In this document: positions 54,720 to 62,738 of the stretch, in pieces
How positions within the stretch are numbered: position 1 is the stretch's first letter
Layout of the letters: every line of letters starts with the position of its first letter
Translations under genes and position numbers: made by a program
The notes under the pieces: generated by a model
The model's database searches: none
What the model was told of the DNA's origin: nothing
What the model saw: the letters and a program-made list of their open reading frames with translations, nothing else
DNA from: Roseovarius amoyensis
GTDB lineage: Bacteria; Pseudomonadota; Alphaproteobacteria; Rhodobacterales; Rhodobacteraceae
Length of the DNA stretch: 64,000 bases
Assembly: GCF_003260265.1 (NCBI RefSeq)
Contig: NZ_QITQ01000019.1
Coordinates: 1-64,000 of the forward strand
Direction: 5' to 3'

Positions 54720-54781
54720 AGCGGGGTTTTCAGCCGCCGGGGCGGGGGGTAAGAGGCGGCGATCCGAACGGGAGCAGGCGA

Positions 54782-55528
54782 ATGCCTTACGAGACCCCTC
54801 AGCCCGCCTTTGTGCTGGTGCGCCCGCAGATGGGCGAGAACATCGGTGCGGCGGCGCGCGCGATGCTGAATTTCGGGCTCGACCGGATGCGGTTGGTGGC
54901 GCCGCGTGACGGATGGCCCAACCCGCAGGCGGTTGCAATGGCCAGCGGTGCCGGCCGGCTGCTGGACGAGGCGCTGCTGGCGGATGACCTGGCCGGCGCG
55001 GTTGCGGACTGTCATTTCGTCATCGCCACCACCGCGCGGATGCGCGGCCTGACCAAGCCGGTCTTTTCGCCCGAGCGCGCGATGGCCGAAACCGCAAGGC
55101 GGGTCGCCGCCGGCGAACGGGTGGCGGTGCTGTTCGGCCCCGAACGGGCGGGGCTGGAAAACGCCGACGTGGCCTGCGCCAACGCCGTCGTCACCGTGCC
55201 GGTAAACCCGGATTTCGCCAGTCTCAACCTGGCGCAATGCGTGCTGCTGCTGGCCTATGAATGGCGCAGGGCCACGGCTGATGTGGTGGCCGAGCGCACC
55301 GACATGGCCCGGGCCGATTGGGCATCGCACCAGGAGGTTGAGAGGCTGGCGGATCACTACGAGGCGCAGATGCAGGAGGCCGGGTTCTTTTTCCCCGAGA
55401 CCAAGGCCGAGAGCATGCGCACCAACCTGCGCAACATGTGGAGCCGTATGCCGCTGACGCAGGCGGATGTGCGCATGCTGCACGGGGTGCTGCGGCAGAT
55501 GGTCCGCTGGAAGCAGCGCGACGGCTAA
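54782..55528 (+). CDS. trmJ: tRNA/rRNA methyltransferase, SpoU class (TrmJ-like)
   Basis: A 248-aa SPOUT enzyme with the family start AFVLRPQMGENIGAAARAMLNFG-type sequence (key residues PQMGENIGA at about 15-23), VLFGPERAGLENADV near 118 and SLNLAQCVLLLAYEW near 150, which forms the knot. TrmJ methylates the ribose at position 32 of tRNA. The start at 54782 has GGAGCAGG upstream; the longer frame overlaps the repeat motif. Confidence 0.88.
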   Translation: MPYETPQPAFVLVRPQMGENIGAAARAMLNFGLDRMRLVAPRDGWPNPQAVAMASGAGRLLDEALLADDLAGAVADCHFVIATTARMRGLTKPVFSPERAMAETARRVAAGERVAVLFGPERAGLENADVACANAVVTVPVNPDFASLNLAQCVLLLAYEWRRATADVVAERTDMARADWASHQEVERLADHYEAQMQEAGFFFPETKAESMRTNLRNMWSRMPLTQADVRMLHGVLRQMVRWKQRDG

Positions 55529-55586
55529 GGTTGAAGGGGGCAGGCGGGCGCACTAACCTGCGCCACGGCAGAGCGGAGGGCAAGGC

Positions 55587-56726
55587 ATGAGCGGCAAGCG
55601 CAGCGTGTTCGAAGAGGTGGGCGAGGGCGCAACAGTGCCCAGCCAGCCGCAGGGCGGCATGATCGACAGCGGCCGGCGCGGGGCGCGCGGCGCGGTGCGG
55701 GTCTGGCTGGTGGTGCTTTTCGCCATGGTGATGGTGATGATCGCCGTCGGCGGGCTGACGCGGCTGACCGATAGCGGGCTGTCGATCACCGAATGGCGTC
55801 CGGTCACCGGCGCACTGCCGCCGATGAACGAGGCCGACTGGCAGGAGGAATTCGCCAAGTACCGCACCATTCCGCAGTACGAGCTGGTCAACAAGGGCAT
55901 GACCCTGGGCGAGTTCAAGTCGATCTACTGGTGGGAATGGGGCCACCGCCAGCTGGGCCGGGCGATAGGTCTGGTCTGGGCGCTGGGGTTTTTCGGCTTT
56001 CTGGCGCTGCGCAAGATGCCGCCGGGCTGGTCGGGGCGGCTGCTGCTGGTCGGTGCGCTGGGCGGTGCACAGGGGGCTATCGGCTGGTGGATGGTGGCCT
56101 CTGGCCTAGGCGGGCAGATGACGGCGGTGGCGTCCTATCGGCTGGCCACGCATCTGGGGTTGGCCTTTGTCATCCTCGGGTTCATCGCGTGGTATGTCTT
56201 TACGCTGGGGCGCGAGGAACGCGACCTGATGCAGGCGCGCCGCATGCAGGAACGCCCGCTTTTCGGGATGGCCACGGGGATGCTGCACCTTGTATTCCTG
56301 CAGATCCTCATCGGCGCGCTGGTCGCCGGGATAGACGCGGGCCGCACCTTTACCGACTGGCCGCTGATGGCAGGGGGTTTTCTGCCGGTGGATTTCTGGA
56401 TGCCCGACCTGGGCTGGCGCAACCTGTTCGAAAACCCGGGCTTCGTGCAGTTCATCCACCGGATCGTGGGCTACCTGGTGCTGCTCTATGCGGTGATGTT
56501 CTGGCTGCGGGGACGGCGCAGCGCGCATGAGCGCACGCGCGCGGCCTTTTCGGTGGTTTTTGTCGCGATCATCGCGCAGGTGGTGCTGGGGATCACGACG
56601 GTGCTTTATGCCGCGCCGTGGCAGCTGGCGATCGCGCACCAGGTTGTGGCGGTCGTGGTCTGGGTGCTGATCCTGCGGGTGCGGTTCCTGTGCCGCTATC
56701 CGCGCGCGCAGTCGGTGCGCGGCTGA
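55587..56726 (+). CDS. ctaA: Heme A synthase (COX15/CtaA)
   Basis: A 379-aa membrane protein with eight transmembrane segments in two four-helix repeats. It has GGLTRLTDSGLSITEWRPVTG near residue 52 (key residues GGLTRLTDSGLS) and heme-ligand histidines in WWEWGHRQLGR and FIHRIVGYLV. It oxidises heme O to heme A for cytochrome c oxidase. Confidence 0.95.
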   Translation: MSGKRSVFEEVGEGATVPSQPQGGMIDSGRRGARGAVRVWLVVLFAMVMVMIAVGGLTRLTDSGLSITEWRPVTGALPPMNEADWQEEFAKYRTIPQYELVNKGMTLGEFKSIYWWEWGHRQLGRAIGLVWALGFFGFLALRKMPPGWSGRLLLVGALGGAQGAIGWWMVASGLGGQMTAVASYRLATHLGLAFVILGFIAWYVFTLGREERDLMQARRMQERPLFGMATGMLHLVFLQILIGALVAGIDAGRTFTDWPLMAGGFLPVDFWMPDLGWRNLFENPGFVQFIHRIVGYLVLLYAVMFWLRGRRSAHERTRAAFSVVFVAIIAQVVLGITTVLYAAPWQLAIAHQVVAVVVWVLILRVRFLCRYPRAQSVRG

Positions 56727-56787
56727 CAGGGCGCGCGCCCCCGCCGGCCGCCTGGGCTGGCGGGGTGCATCCGCACCGTGTCGCATT

Positions 56788-56816
56788 TTGCCTTTCACAC
56801 ATCCGAAAACTAAGCT
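56788..56816 (+). promoter_or_regulatory. Candidate promoter of the cobalamin-controlled operon
   Basis: TTGCCT at 56788-56793 and TAAGCT at 56811-56816 are 17 nt apart and immediately precede the riboswitch. Confidence 0.5.
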
Positions 56817-56827
56817 AGGACGACCTT

Positions 56828-57017
56828 GCTTCGGCCCGGGCGGTTCGCCGTCCGGATAATAGGGAACACGGTGCGGCGCCTCTGAGGCGCCAATTCCGAG
56901 ACTGCCCCCGCAACTGTATGCGGCGAGCGAAGTCGGACCAAAGTCACTGCCATGCCCGTCATGGTGGGAAGACCCGGCAACGCGACGACCCGCAAGTCAG
57001 GAGACCTGCCGAAGTGA
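56828..57017 (+). ncRNA. Cobalamin (AdoCbl) riboswitch
   Basis: The conserved core is clear: GGGAACACGGTG near 56862, GACTGCCCCCGCAACTGT near 56905, GGGAAGACC near 56968 and GACCCGCAAGTCAGGAGACC near 56988. After it, GGACCTTC (57054-57061) pairs with GAAGGTCC (57089-57096) around an inner GGTGA/TCACC hairpin; this likely belongs to the expression platform. It should shut down btuB and the following genes when cobalamin is plentiful. Confidence 0.95.
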
Positions 57018-57155
57018 TCACCCTGTCCGGATGCTAGGGGCATCTCGGGCAACGGACCTTCCGTTGTGGTGACATCTTCACCGTCTGCGAAGGTCCTTCC
57101 TCCGCAGGCAGACAACAAGTCTTTCGCGCCAAGGCGCGAACGGAGGGATGGGAAC

Positions 57156-59021
57156 ATGAAACACTCGATCTTGGCGGCAATTGCCGGCGTTACGACCATT
57201 TTCACACAGACAGCCGTGGCCGAAGAGGCCATCGAGCTGGACCCGATCATCGTCTCGGGCGGGCTGAGCCCGGTCGAGGCCGCCGGTTACGGCCGTTCGG
57301 TCACGGTGATGACCGGCGAAGAGATCAAGGAGCGCGGCATCGCCACGGTGCAGGACGCGCTGCGCACGGTGCCGGGGCTGGCAATCAGCAGCTCGGGCGG
57401 CAACTATACCGAGGTCCGCATCCGCGGGGCCGAGGCCAACCACACGCTGATCCTGATCGACGGGGTCGAGGCCGCGGGCGGCGACGGCCAGTATATCCTC
57501 AGCGGTCTCGACACCGCCAATATCGAGCGGATCGAGGTGCTGCGCGGGCCGCAATCGGTCTATTACGGCTCCAACGCATCGGCGGGGGTGATCAACATCA
57601 TCACCCGCACCGGCAAGGAGGGCACCGAATACGGCGCATCCTTCGAGGCGGGCACCCACGGCAGCAACACCTCGTCGGCCTTTGCCTCGGTCAGAGGTGC
57701 GCGCGGGGGGCTGTCGTTCAGCCTTTCCGACAACCATGATGCCGGCTGGGATTTCTCGGGCGACAATGGCGAACGGGATCGGACCGACCGCGTTACCGCA
57801 ATCCTCAAGGGCGACATCCGGCTGGGCGACAGCGTGACGCTGGGCTTCAACCTGCGCCGATCGGACGAACATTACGAATTCGATTCGACCAGTTGGGTGG
57901 CGGTGGACGCGGCGACCTATATCTTCGACGATCCCACCCAGTTCGCATCGCGCGACGAGACGACCTTCAGCACCTTTGCCGAGCACGAGATGTTCGATGG
58001 CCGCGCGGTGCATCGCCTGACCTATGAGCTGACCGAGAACGAAGACCGCTACAATGGCGGCGCGCCGGTCAAGACCCGGACCGAGGCCTACAAATACCGC
58101 CTGGGGGTGGGGCTGGACGGTGCGGCCGCATCGGCCGCGCACCTGATCAACCTGCTGCTGGAGCACGAGCAGGACAGCAGCAGCACCAACCTGCTTTACA
58201 AGCGCGACTCGGACGCGATCGCGCTGGAATATCGGGGCAGTTTCGCCAACGGGCTGGACGTGCAGGCCGGTGTGCGGTTCGAGGACAACAGCGTTTTCTC
58301 TGACGCCACCACCTGGAACCTCGCGGCCTCCTATGCATTTGACAACGGCGTGCGGCTGCATGCCTCGGCCGGGACCGGCGTGGTCAACCCGACCTATTTC
58401 GACCTGTTTGCCGCCGCGTTCGGCTATACCGGCAACCCCAACCTGCGGCCCGAAGAGAACGAAAGCTATGACATCGGGGTCGAGGTGCCGTTCATGGACG
58501 GGCGCGGCCTTATCGACGTGACCTATTTCAACGAAAGGCTCGAAAACGAGATCATCGACGTGCCGACCGGGCCTGGCACCTTCACCTTTGCCAACCAGGT
58601 TGGCACCAGCCATCGCGAGGGGGTCGAGGTCGAAAGCAGCTTTGCCGCGACCGACCTGGTCGACCTGCGGCTGTCCTATACCTATCTCGACGCCAAGAAC
58701 CCGAATGGCACGGTCGAGGCGCGCCGCCCCAAGCACGAGCTGGGCCTGGGCGTCACCGCGCGCACCTCTGACGGCCGCGCCTCGGTGTCGGCGGATATCC
58801 GGCATGTGGCCGACAATACCGACAACCGGTATTTCCCGCCCTTCACCCCGGCCAAGCTGCCCGACTACACCCTGGTCAATCTGTCCGCGCGCTTTGCCGT
58901 GACCGATGCGGTCGACGCCACGCTGCGGGTCGAGAACCTGCTGGACGAGAGTTATTCGGATGTCTGGGGCTATGCCGGGCGGGATCGCACGATCTATGTC
59001 GGGTTTGATGCGAATTGGTAG
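57156..59021 (+). CDS. btuB: TonB-dependent cobalamin receptor BtuB
   Basis: A 621-aa outer-membrane receptor. Signal peptide (cleavage near residue 22, TAVAEE), TonB box region ELDPIIVSG, plug domain with VRIRGAEANHTLILIDGV and VLRGPQSVYYGSNASAGVINI, then a 22-strand barrel ending in an aromatic-rich C-terminus (YVGFDANW). The start at 57156 has GGAGGGATGGG. Specificity for corrinoids is supported by the riboswitch and the following transporter genes. Confidence 0.93.
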   Translation: MKHSILAAIAGVTTIFTQTAVAEEAIELDPIIVSGGLSPVEAAGYGRSVTVMTGEEIKERGIATVQDALRTVPGLAISSSGGNYTEVRIRGAEANHTLILIDGVEAAGGDGQYILSGLDTANIERIEVLRGPQSVYYGSNASAGVINIITRTGKEGTEYGASFEAGTHGSNTSSAFASVRGARGGLSFSLSDNHDAGWDFSGDNGERDRTDRVTAILKGDIRLGDSVTLGFNLRRSDEHYEFDSTSWVAVDAATYIFDDPTQFASRDETTFSTFAEHEMFDGRAVHRLTYELTENEDRYNGGAPVKTRTEAYKYRLGVGLDGAAASAAHLINLLLEHEQDSSSTNLLYKRDSDAIALEYRGSFANGLDVQAGVRFEDNSVFSDATTWNLAASYAFDNGVRLHASAGTGVVNPTYFDLFAAAFGYTGNPNLRPEENESYDIGVEVPFMDGRGLIDVTYFNERLENEIIDVPTGPGTFTFANQVGTSHREGVEVESSFAATDLVDLRLSYTYLDAKNPNGTVEARRPKHELGLGVTARTSDGRASVSADIRHVADNTDNRYFPPFTPAKLPDYTLVNLSARFAVTDAVDATLRVENLLDESYSDVWGYAGRDRTIYVGFDANW

Positions 59022-59856
59022 GCTCATAGCCGCCTGCTGCCTGGCCTTGGCCACGGCAGCGATGCAGGCCGGGGCGGAAACGCCCCGGCCTGAACGGGTT
59101 GTGTCGATCAACCTGTGCACCGATCAACTGGCGATGATGCTGGCCGATGAGCGGCAGCTTTTGTCGGTGTCGGATGTGGCGCTCGATCCCGGATCTTCGG
59201 CCATGGTGGACGAGGCCCGGAACTACGTCATCAACCATGCGCTGGCCGAAGAAGTCTATCTGATGCGGCCGGACCTGGTGCTTGCCGGCACCTATACCGC
59301 GCGCGCCACCGTTTCGATGCTGCGGCGGCTGGGAATGCGGGTAGAACTGTTCGAGCCGTCCAGATCGCTGCAGGACGTGCGCCAGACGATCACCCGGATG
59401 GGCGAGGTTTTGCACCGGGAGGCCGAAGCGAAGGCGATGCTGGCCGAGTTCGACGCAAGGCTGGCGGCGCTGCGGGCCGAGGTCGCCCGCCGCCCCAGCG
59501 CGGTGCTATACTACGCTAACGGCTATACCACCGGCGACCAGACGCTGGCAGGGCAGATGCTGCTGGCGGCGGGGTTCGTCAACGCCGCTACCGCCAGGGG
59601 CTATACCGCCGGGATGAACATGCCGCTGGAGGTGCTGGCGATGTCCGAGCCGGAATTGCTGATCACCGGGCGGGCCTATCCGGGCGCGTCCCGGTCAGAG
59701 GAGATCCTGACCCACCCGGTGGTCGAGGCGCTGCGCCAGTACCGCCAGGGCGCCACGATGACAGATACCGACTGGGTGTGTGGCACGCCCCACATCCTGC
59801 GCGCGATCGAGGAACTGGCCGAGCTGCGGAAACAGATGACGGGGCAGGGGCAGTAA
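59008..59856 (+). CDS. btuF: Cobalamin ABC transporter substrate-binding protein BtuF-like
   Basis: A 282-aa periplasmic binding protein of the helical-backbone type. Signal peptide (cleavage near AGA, residue 19); core RVVSINLCTDQLAMMLAD and RPDLVLAGTYTA, close to iron-siderophore and cobalamin binding proteins. It begins 14 bp inside btuB and ends as TAATG with btuC, so the genes are one operon. Confidence 0.88.
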   Translation: MRIGRLIAACCLALATAAMQAGAETPRPERVVSINLCTDQLAMMLADERQLLSVSDVALDPGSSAMVDEARNYVINHALAEEVYLMRPDLVLAGTYTARATVSMLRRLGMRVELFEPSRSLQDVRQTITRMGEVLHREAEAKAMLAEFDARLAALRAEVARRPSAVLYYANGYTTGDQTLAGQMLLAAGFVNAATARGYTAGMNMPLEVLAMSEPELLITGRAYPGASRSEEILTHPVVEALRQYRQGATMTDTDWVCGTPHILRAIEELAELRKQMTGQGQ

Positions 59857-60836
59857 TGCGGCTGACGCTGATATTGTGCCTGCTGACGGCGGCGCTGTTC
59901 GTGGTGTCGCTGGTGACCGGGCCGGCAGATATCGGGGTTATGGAAAGCCTCAAGGCCCTGCTGTGGGACGATGGTGGCCCGGTGACGCTGGTGATGCGGG
60001 AAATCCGGCTGCCGCGGGCACTGTTGGCGGCGATGATCGGGGCCAGCCTGGGGCTGGCGGGGGCGGCGATGCAGGGGTACCTGCGCAACCCGCTGGCCGA
60101 GCCGGGACTGATCGGCGTGTCGGGGTCGGCGGCGCTGGGCGCGATCCTGGCGATGTACACGGGCGCGGCGGCGGCATTCGCGCTGGCGCTGCCGCTGGCG
60201 GCGCTCGTGGGTGCGCTGGTCGGGGTCGGGCTGCTGGTGGCGCTGGCGGGGCCGCGCGGCACGTCGCTGACGCTGATCCTGGCCGGGATCGCGATAGCGG
60301 CGCTGGCGGCGGCGATCAGTTCGCTGGTGCTGAACCTGTCGCCCAATCCCTATGCCGCGAACGAAATCGTGTTCTGGATGATGGGCTCGCTCGCCGACCG
60401 GTCGATGACGCATTTTTGGCTGGCGCTGCCCTTTACCCTGGCCGGCTGGGCGCTGCTGGCGGGGCTGGGGCGCGGGCTTGACGCGCTGACGCTGGGCGAG
60501 GATGCGGCCCGCGCGATGGGGATCGGCATCGACCGGCTGCGGCTGACTGTGGTGTTGGGCACCGCGCTGGTGGTGGGGTCGGCCACGGCGGTGGCGGGGT
60601 CAATCGGCTTTGTCGGGCTGGTGGTCCCGCATATCCTGCGCCCGCTGGTGGGCGCGCATCCCTCGCGGTTGCTCTGGGCTTCGGGGCTGGGCGGCGCGGC
60701 GATGGTGCTGGCCGCCGACATTATGGTGCGGGTGATCCTGCCTGCACGCGACCTCAAGCTGGGGGTGCTGACGGCGCTGGTGGGGGCGCCGCTGTTCCTG
60801 CACCTGATCCTCAAGCTGCGGAGGGAGCGGATATGA
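59856..60836 (+). CDS. btuC: Cobalamin ABC transporter permease BtuC
   Basis: A 326-aa FecCD-type permease with about ten transmembrane segments. Signatures are REIRLPRALLAAMIGASLGLAG (key residues RLPR and GASLGLAG), NPLAEPGLIGVSGSAALGA and GSIGFVGLVVPHILRPLVG. It starts in the overlap with btuF and ends in an ATGA overlap with btuD. Confidence 0.92.
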   Translation: MRLTLILCLLTAALFVVSLVTGPADIGVMESLKALLWDDGGPVTLVMREIRLPRALLAAMIGASLGLAGAAMQGYLRNPLAEPGLIGVSGSAALGAILAMYTGAAAAFALALPLAALVGALVGVGLLVALAGPRGTSLTLILAGIAIAALAAAISSLVLNLSPNPYAANEIVFWMMGSLADRSMTHFWLALPFTLAGWALLAGLGRGLDALTLGEDAARAMGIGIDRLRLTVVLGTALVVGSATAVAGSIGFVGLVVPHILRPLVGAHPSRLLWASGLGGAAMVLAADIMVRVILPARDLKLGVLTALVGAPLFLHLILKLRRERI

Positions 60837-61591
60837 CCCTGCTGAGCGTTGCGGACCTCGGCGTGTGCCTGCGTGGGCGCGACATCCTGCGCGATGTGTC
60901 CTTTTCCATTGGCGAGGGTGAGCTGGTCGGCCTGATCGGCCCCAACGGCGCGGGCAAGACCACGCTGATGCGCGCGGTGTTGGGGCTGTTGCCCTATCGG
61001 GGGGCCTGTTCGCTGGCCGGGCTGACGCCCGCGCAGCGCGCGCGCCAGGTCGCCTGGCTGCCGCAATCGCGAGAGATCGCCTGGCCGGTGACGGTGGAAA
61101 CCGTGGTGATGCTGGGGCGCACGCCACATCTGGGGCGCACGGGCGCGCCCGATGCCGCCGACCGAGAAAGGGTCGATGCGGCACTGGAACGGATGGATCT
61201 GTGCGGGTTGCGCCACCGCGCCGCCACCCATCTTTCGGGGGGCGAGCAGGCACGCGTTCTGATCGCCCGGGCGCTGGCGCAGGATACGCCGCTGTTGCTG
61301 GCGGACGAACCCATTGCCGGGCTCGACCCGGCGCACCAGATCGCCACCATGCACACCTTTGCCGCGCTGGCAGAGCAGGGCCGCTCGGTGCTGGTGTCGA
61401 TGCACGATCTGGGGCTGGCGGTGCGCCATTGCACCCGGCTGATCCTGCTGGGGGGCGGCGGCCTGGTCGCCGATGGCCCGCCGGCGCAGGTGATGACGCC
61501 CGAGCGCCTGTCAGAGGTGTTCGGCATCACCGCATGGTATGCCCAGACTGACAGCGGCCCGGTCTACCAGCCGCTCGAGGTGATTGAATGA
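60833..61591 (+). CDS. btuD: Cobalamin ABC transporter ATP-binding protein BtuD
   Basis: A 252-aa ATPase with Walker A GPNGAGKTT, signature LSGGEQARV and Walker B LLLADEPIAGLD. It powers corrinoid uptake with BtuC. The stop overlaps cbiZ. Confidence 0.93.
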   Translation: MTLLSVADLGVCLRGRDILRDVSFSIGEGELVGLIGPNGAGKTTLMRAVLGLLPYRGACSLAGLTPAQRARQVAWLPQSREIAWPVTVETVVMLGRTPHLGRTGAPDAADRERVDAALERMDLCGLRHRAATHLSGGEQARVLIARALAQDTPLLLADEPIAGLDPAHQIATMHTFAALAEQGRSVLVSMHDLGLAVRHCTRLILLGGGGLVADGPPAQVMTPERLSEVFGITAWYAQTDSGPVYQPLEVIE

Positions 61592-62235
61592 GCCGCGTGA
61601 CGCTGCGCCGGCCGTGGCTGGATTTCGACCTCGGGTGCGAGATGCAGGTGCTAAGCTGGGCACCCCACCGTCCCGGCCTGGTGCCGGCGCGCCGCATCCT
61701 GTGGCGCGAGGTGCGCAACGCCGATCTGCCGCCCGAGCTGGATGTCGATGCCTGGCTGGCGGATGAGATGCAGGCGCAGGGGGCGGCAGACAGCGTCACC
61801 TTTCTGACCTCGCGCAATATCGGGCAGTTCCACGAGGCGCGCGTGCAAGTGGGCGGGGTACTGGCCAAGGCCGTGGCCACGGTGGGGCTGGCCAATGCCG
61901 AACGCATCGGCCACCGGCTGGACCGGAGCGGGGTGGAATGGGGCACGATCAACGTGGCCCTGCGGCTGGAGACCGGGCTGACCGAAACCGCGATGCTGGA
62001 GGTCATGAGCATCGCGGTCGAGGCCCGCACCGCCGCGGTGATGGAGATCGGGCTGGACCTGCCCCCGGGCCGCGCCACCGGCACCGGCACCGACTGCGTG
62101 GCGGTGGCGGCGCTGCCCGGGACGGCCCGCCATGCCGGGCTGCACACCGAGATCGGCGAGGCGGCAGGTCGCGCCGTCTATGACGCCGTGACGCAGGGTG
62201 CGCGCGAATGGAAGGCAGAGCAGTCCGCGGGCTGA
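61588..62235 (+). CDS. cbiZ: Adenosylcobinamide amidohydrolase CbiZ
   Basis: A 215-aa enzyme that removes the lower-ligand side chain from imported adenosyl-pseudocobalamin or adenosylcobinamide to give adenosylcobyric acid, so the cell can rebuild its own cobalamin; shown in Rhodobacter sphaeroides. Family segments are SVTFLTSRNIGQFHEARVQ (key FLTSRN), ETAMLEVMSIAVEARTAAVME and GTGTDCVAVAA. It is the last gene of the riboswitch operon. Confidence 0.9.
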   Translation: MSRVTLRRPWLDFDLGCEMQVLSWAPHRPGLVPARRILWREVRNADLPPELDVDAWLADEMQAQGAADSVTFLTSRNIGQFHEARVQVGGVLAKAVATVGLANAERIGHRLDRSGVEWGTINVALRLETGLTETAMLEVMSIAVEARTAAVMEIGLDLPPGRATGTGTDCVAVAALPGTARHAGLHTEIGEAAGRAVYDAVTQGAREWKAEQSAG

Positions 62236-62738
62236 CAGTGCCATCCGTTTGGCTGGGATCTGATGGCGGTGCCGCCGGCGCGGATTGCACCAGATCGGGG
62301 CACTCCCGCCCCGGCGCCCGAACCGGGCCCCCTGTCGTTTGGGCGAGGCCCCCGGCCAGGCCCGGGGCGCGCGTAATCATGTCCCACAGGCAAGTATAAC
62401 TCCGGTCATCCCTCCGAAATCAAACCGGCGTTTCCCGTGACATGCGACAAAGAGTTCCGCAGATGGCGGCGCCTGATCGAGTTCTTCTTAGAATTAATGC
62501 AGTAAAAACTAGTGGATAACAGTAATATCATGCAGGAATGACTAGGGTTCTCTGCCTTCATCCCGCTCGCGGCAACCGTAATTCAACTCAGATGAACGTC
62601 AGCTGGCCCTGAGAAAAACGAACAGACGTTAGAGAATTCTTGTGCCAGAATGACCGGCCAGATAGGATTCCCTTGTTTTCTGAGGGAGGACAGTGTCGGG
62701 CCAAAGCTTGCCCGGCCCAGATTCGAAGGCGGGGGGAA
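62236..62738. other. 503-bp intergenic region
   Basis: I see no supportable gene. The second half (62400-62640) is markedly richer in A and T than the flanks. A short minus-strand frame ending at 62588 (tail RFSQGQLTFI) may be the end of a lost gene, but I cannot name it. A composition break and the foreign-looking ligase gene after it suggest a transfer boundary near here. Confidence 0.4.

Noticed and set aside
62588..62738. Minus-strand coding-like tail ending RFSQGQLTFI
   Set aside because: Reads like the end of a gene, but the upstream part is antisense to the acyl-CoA ligase and I cannot name the family.
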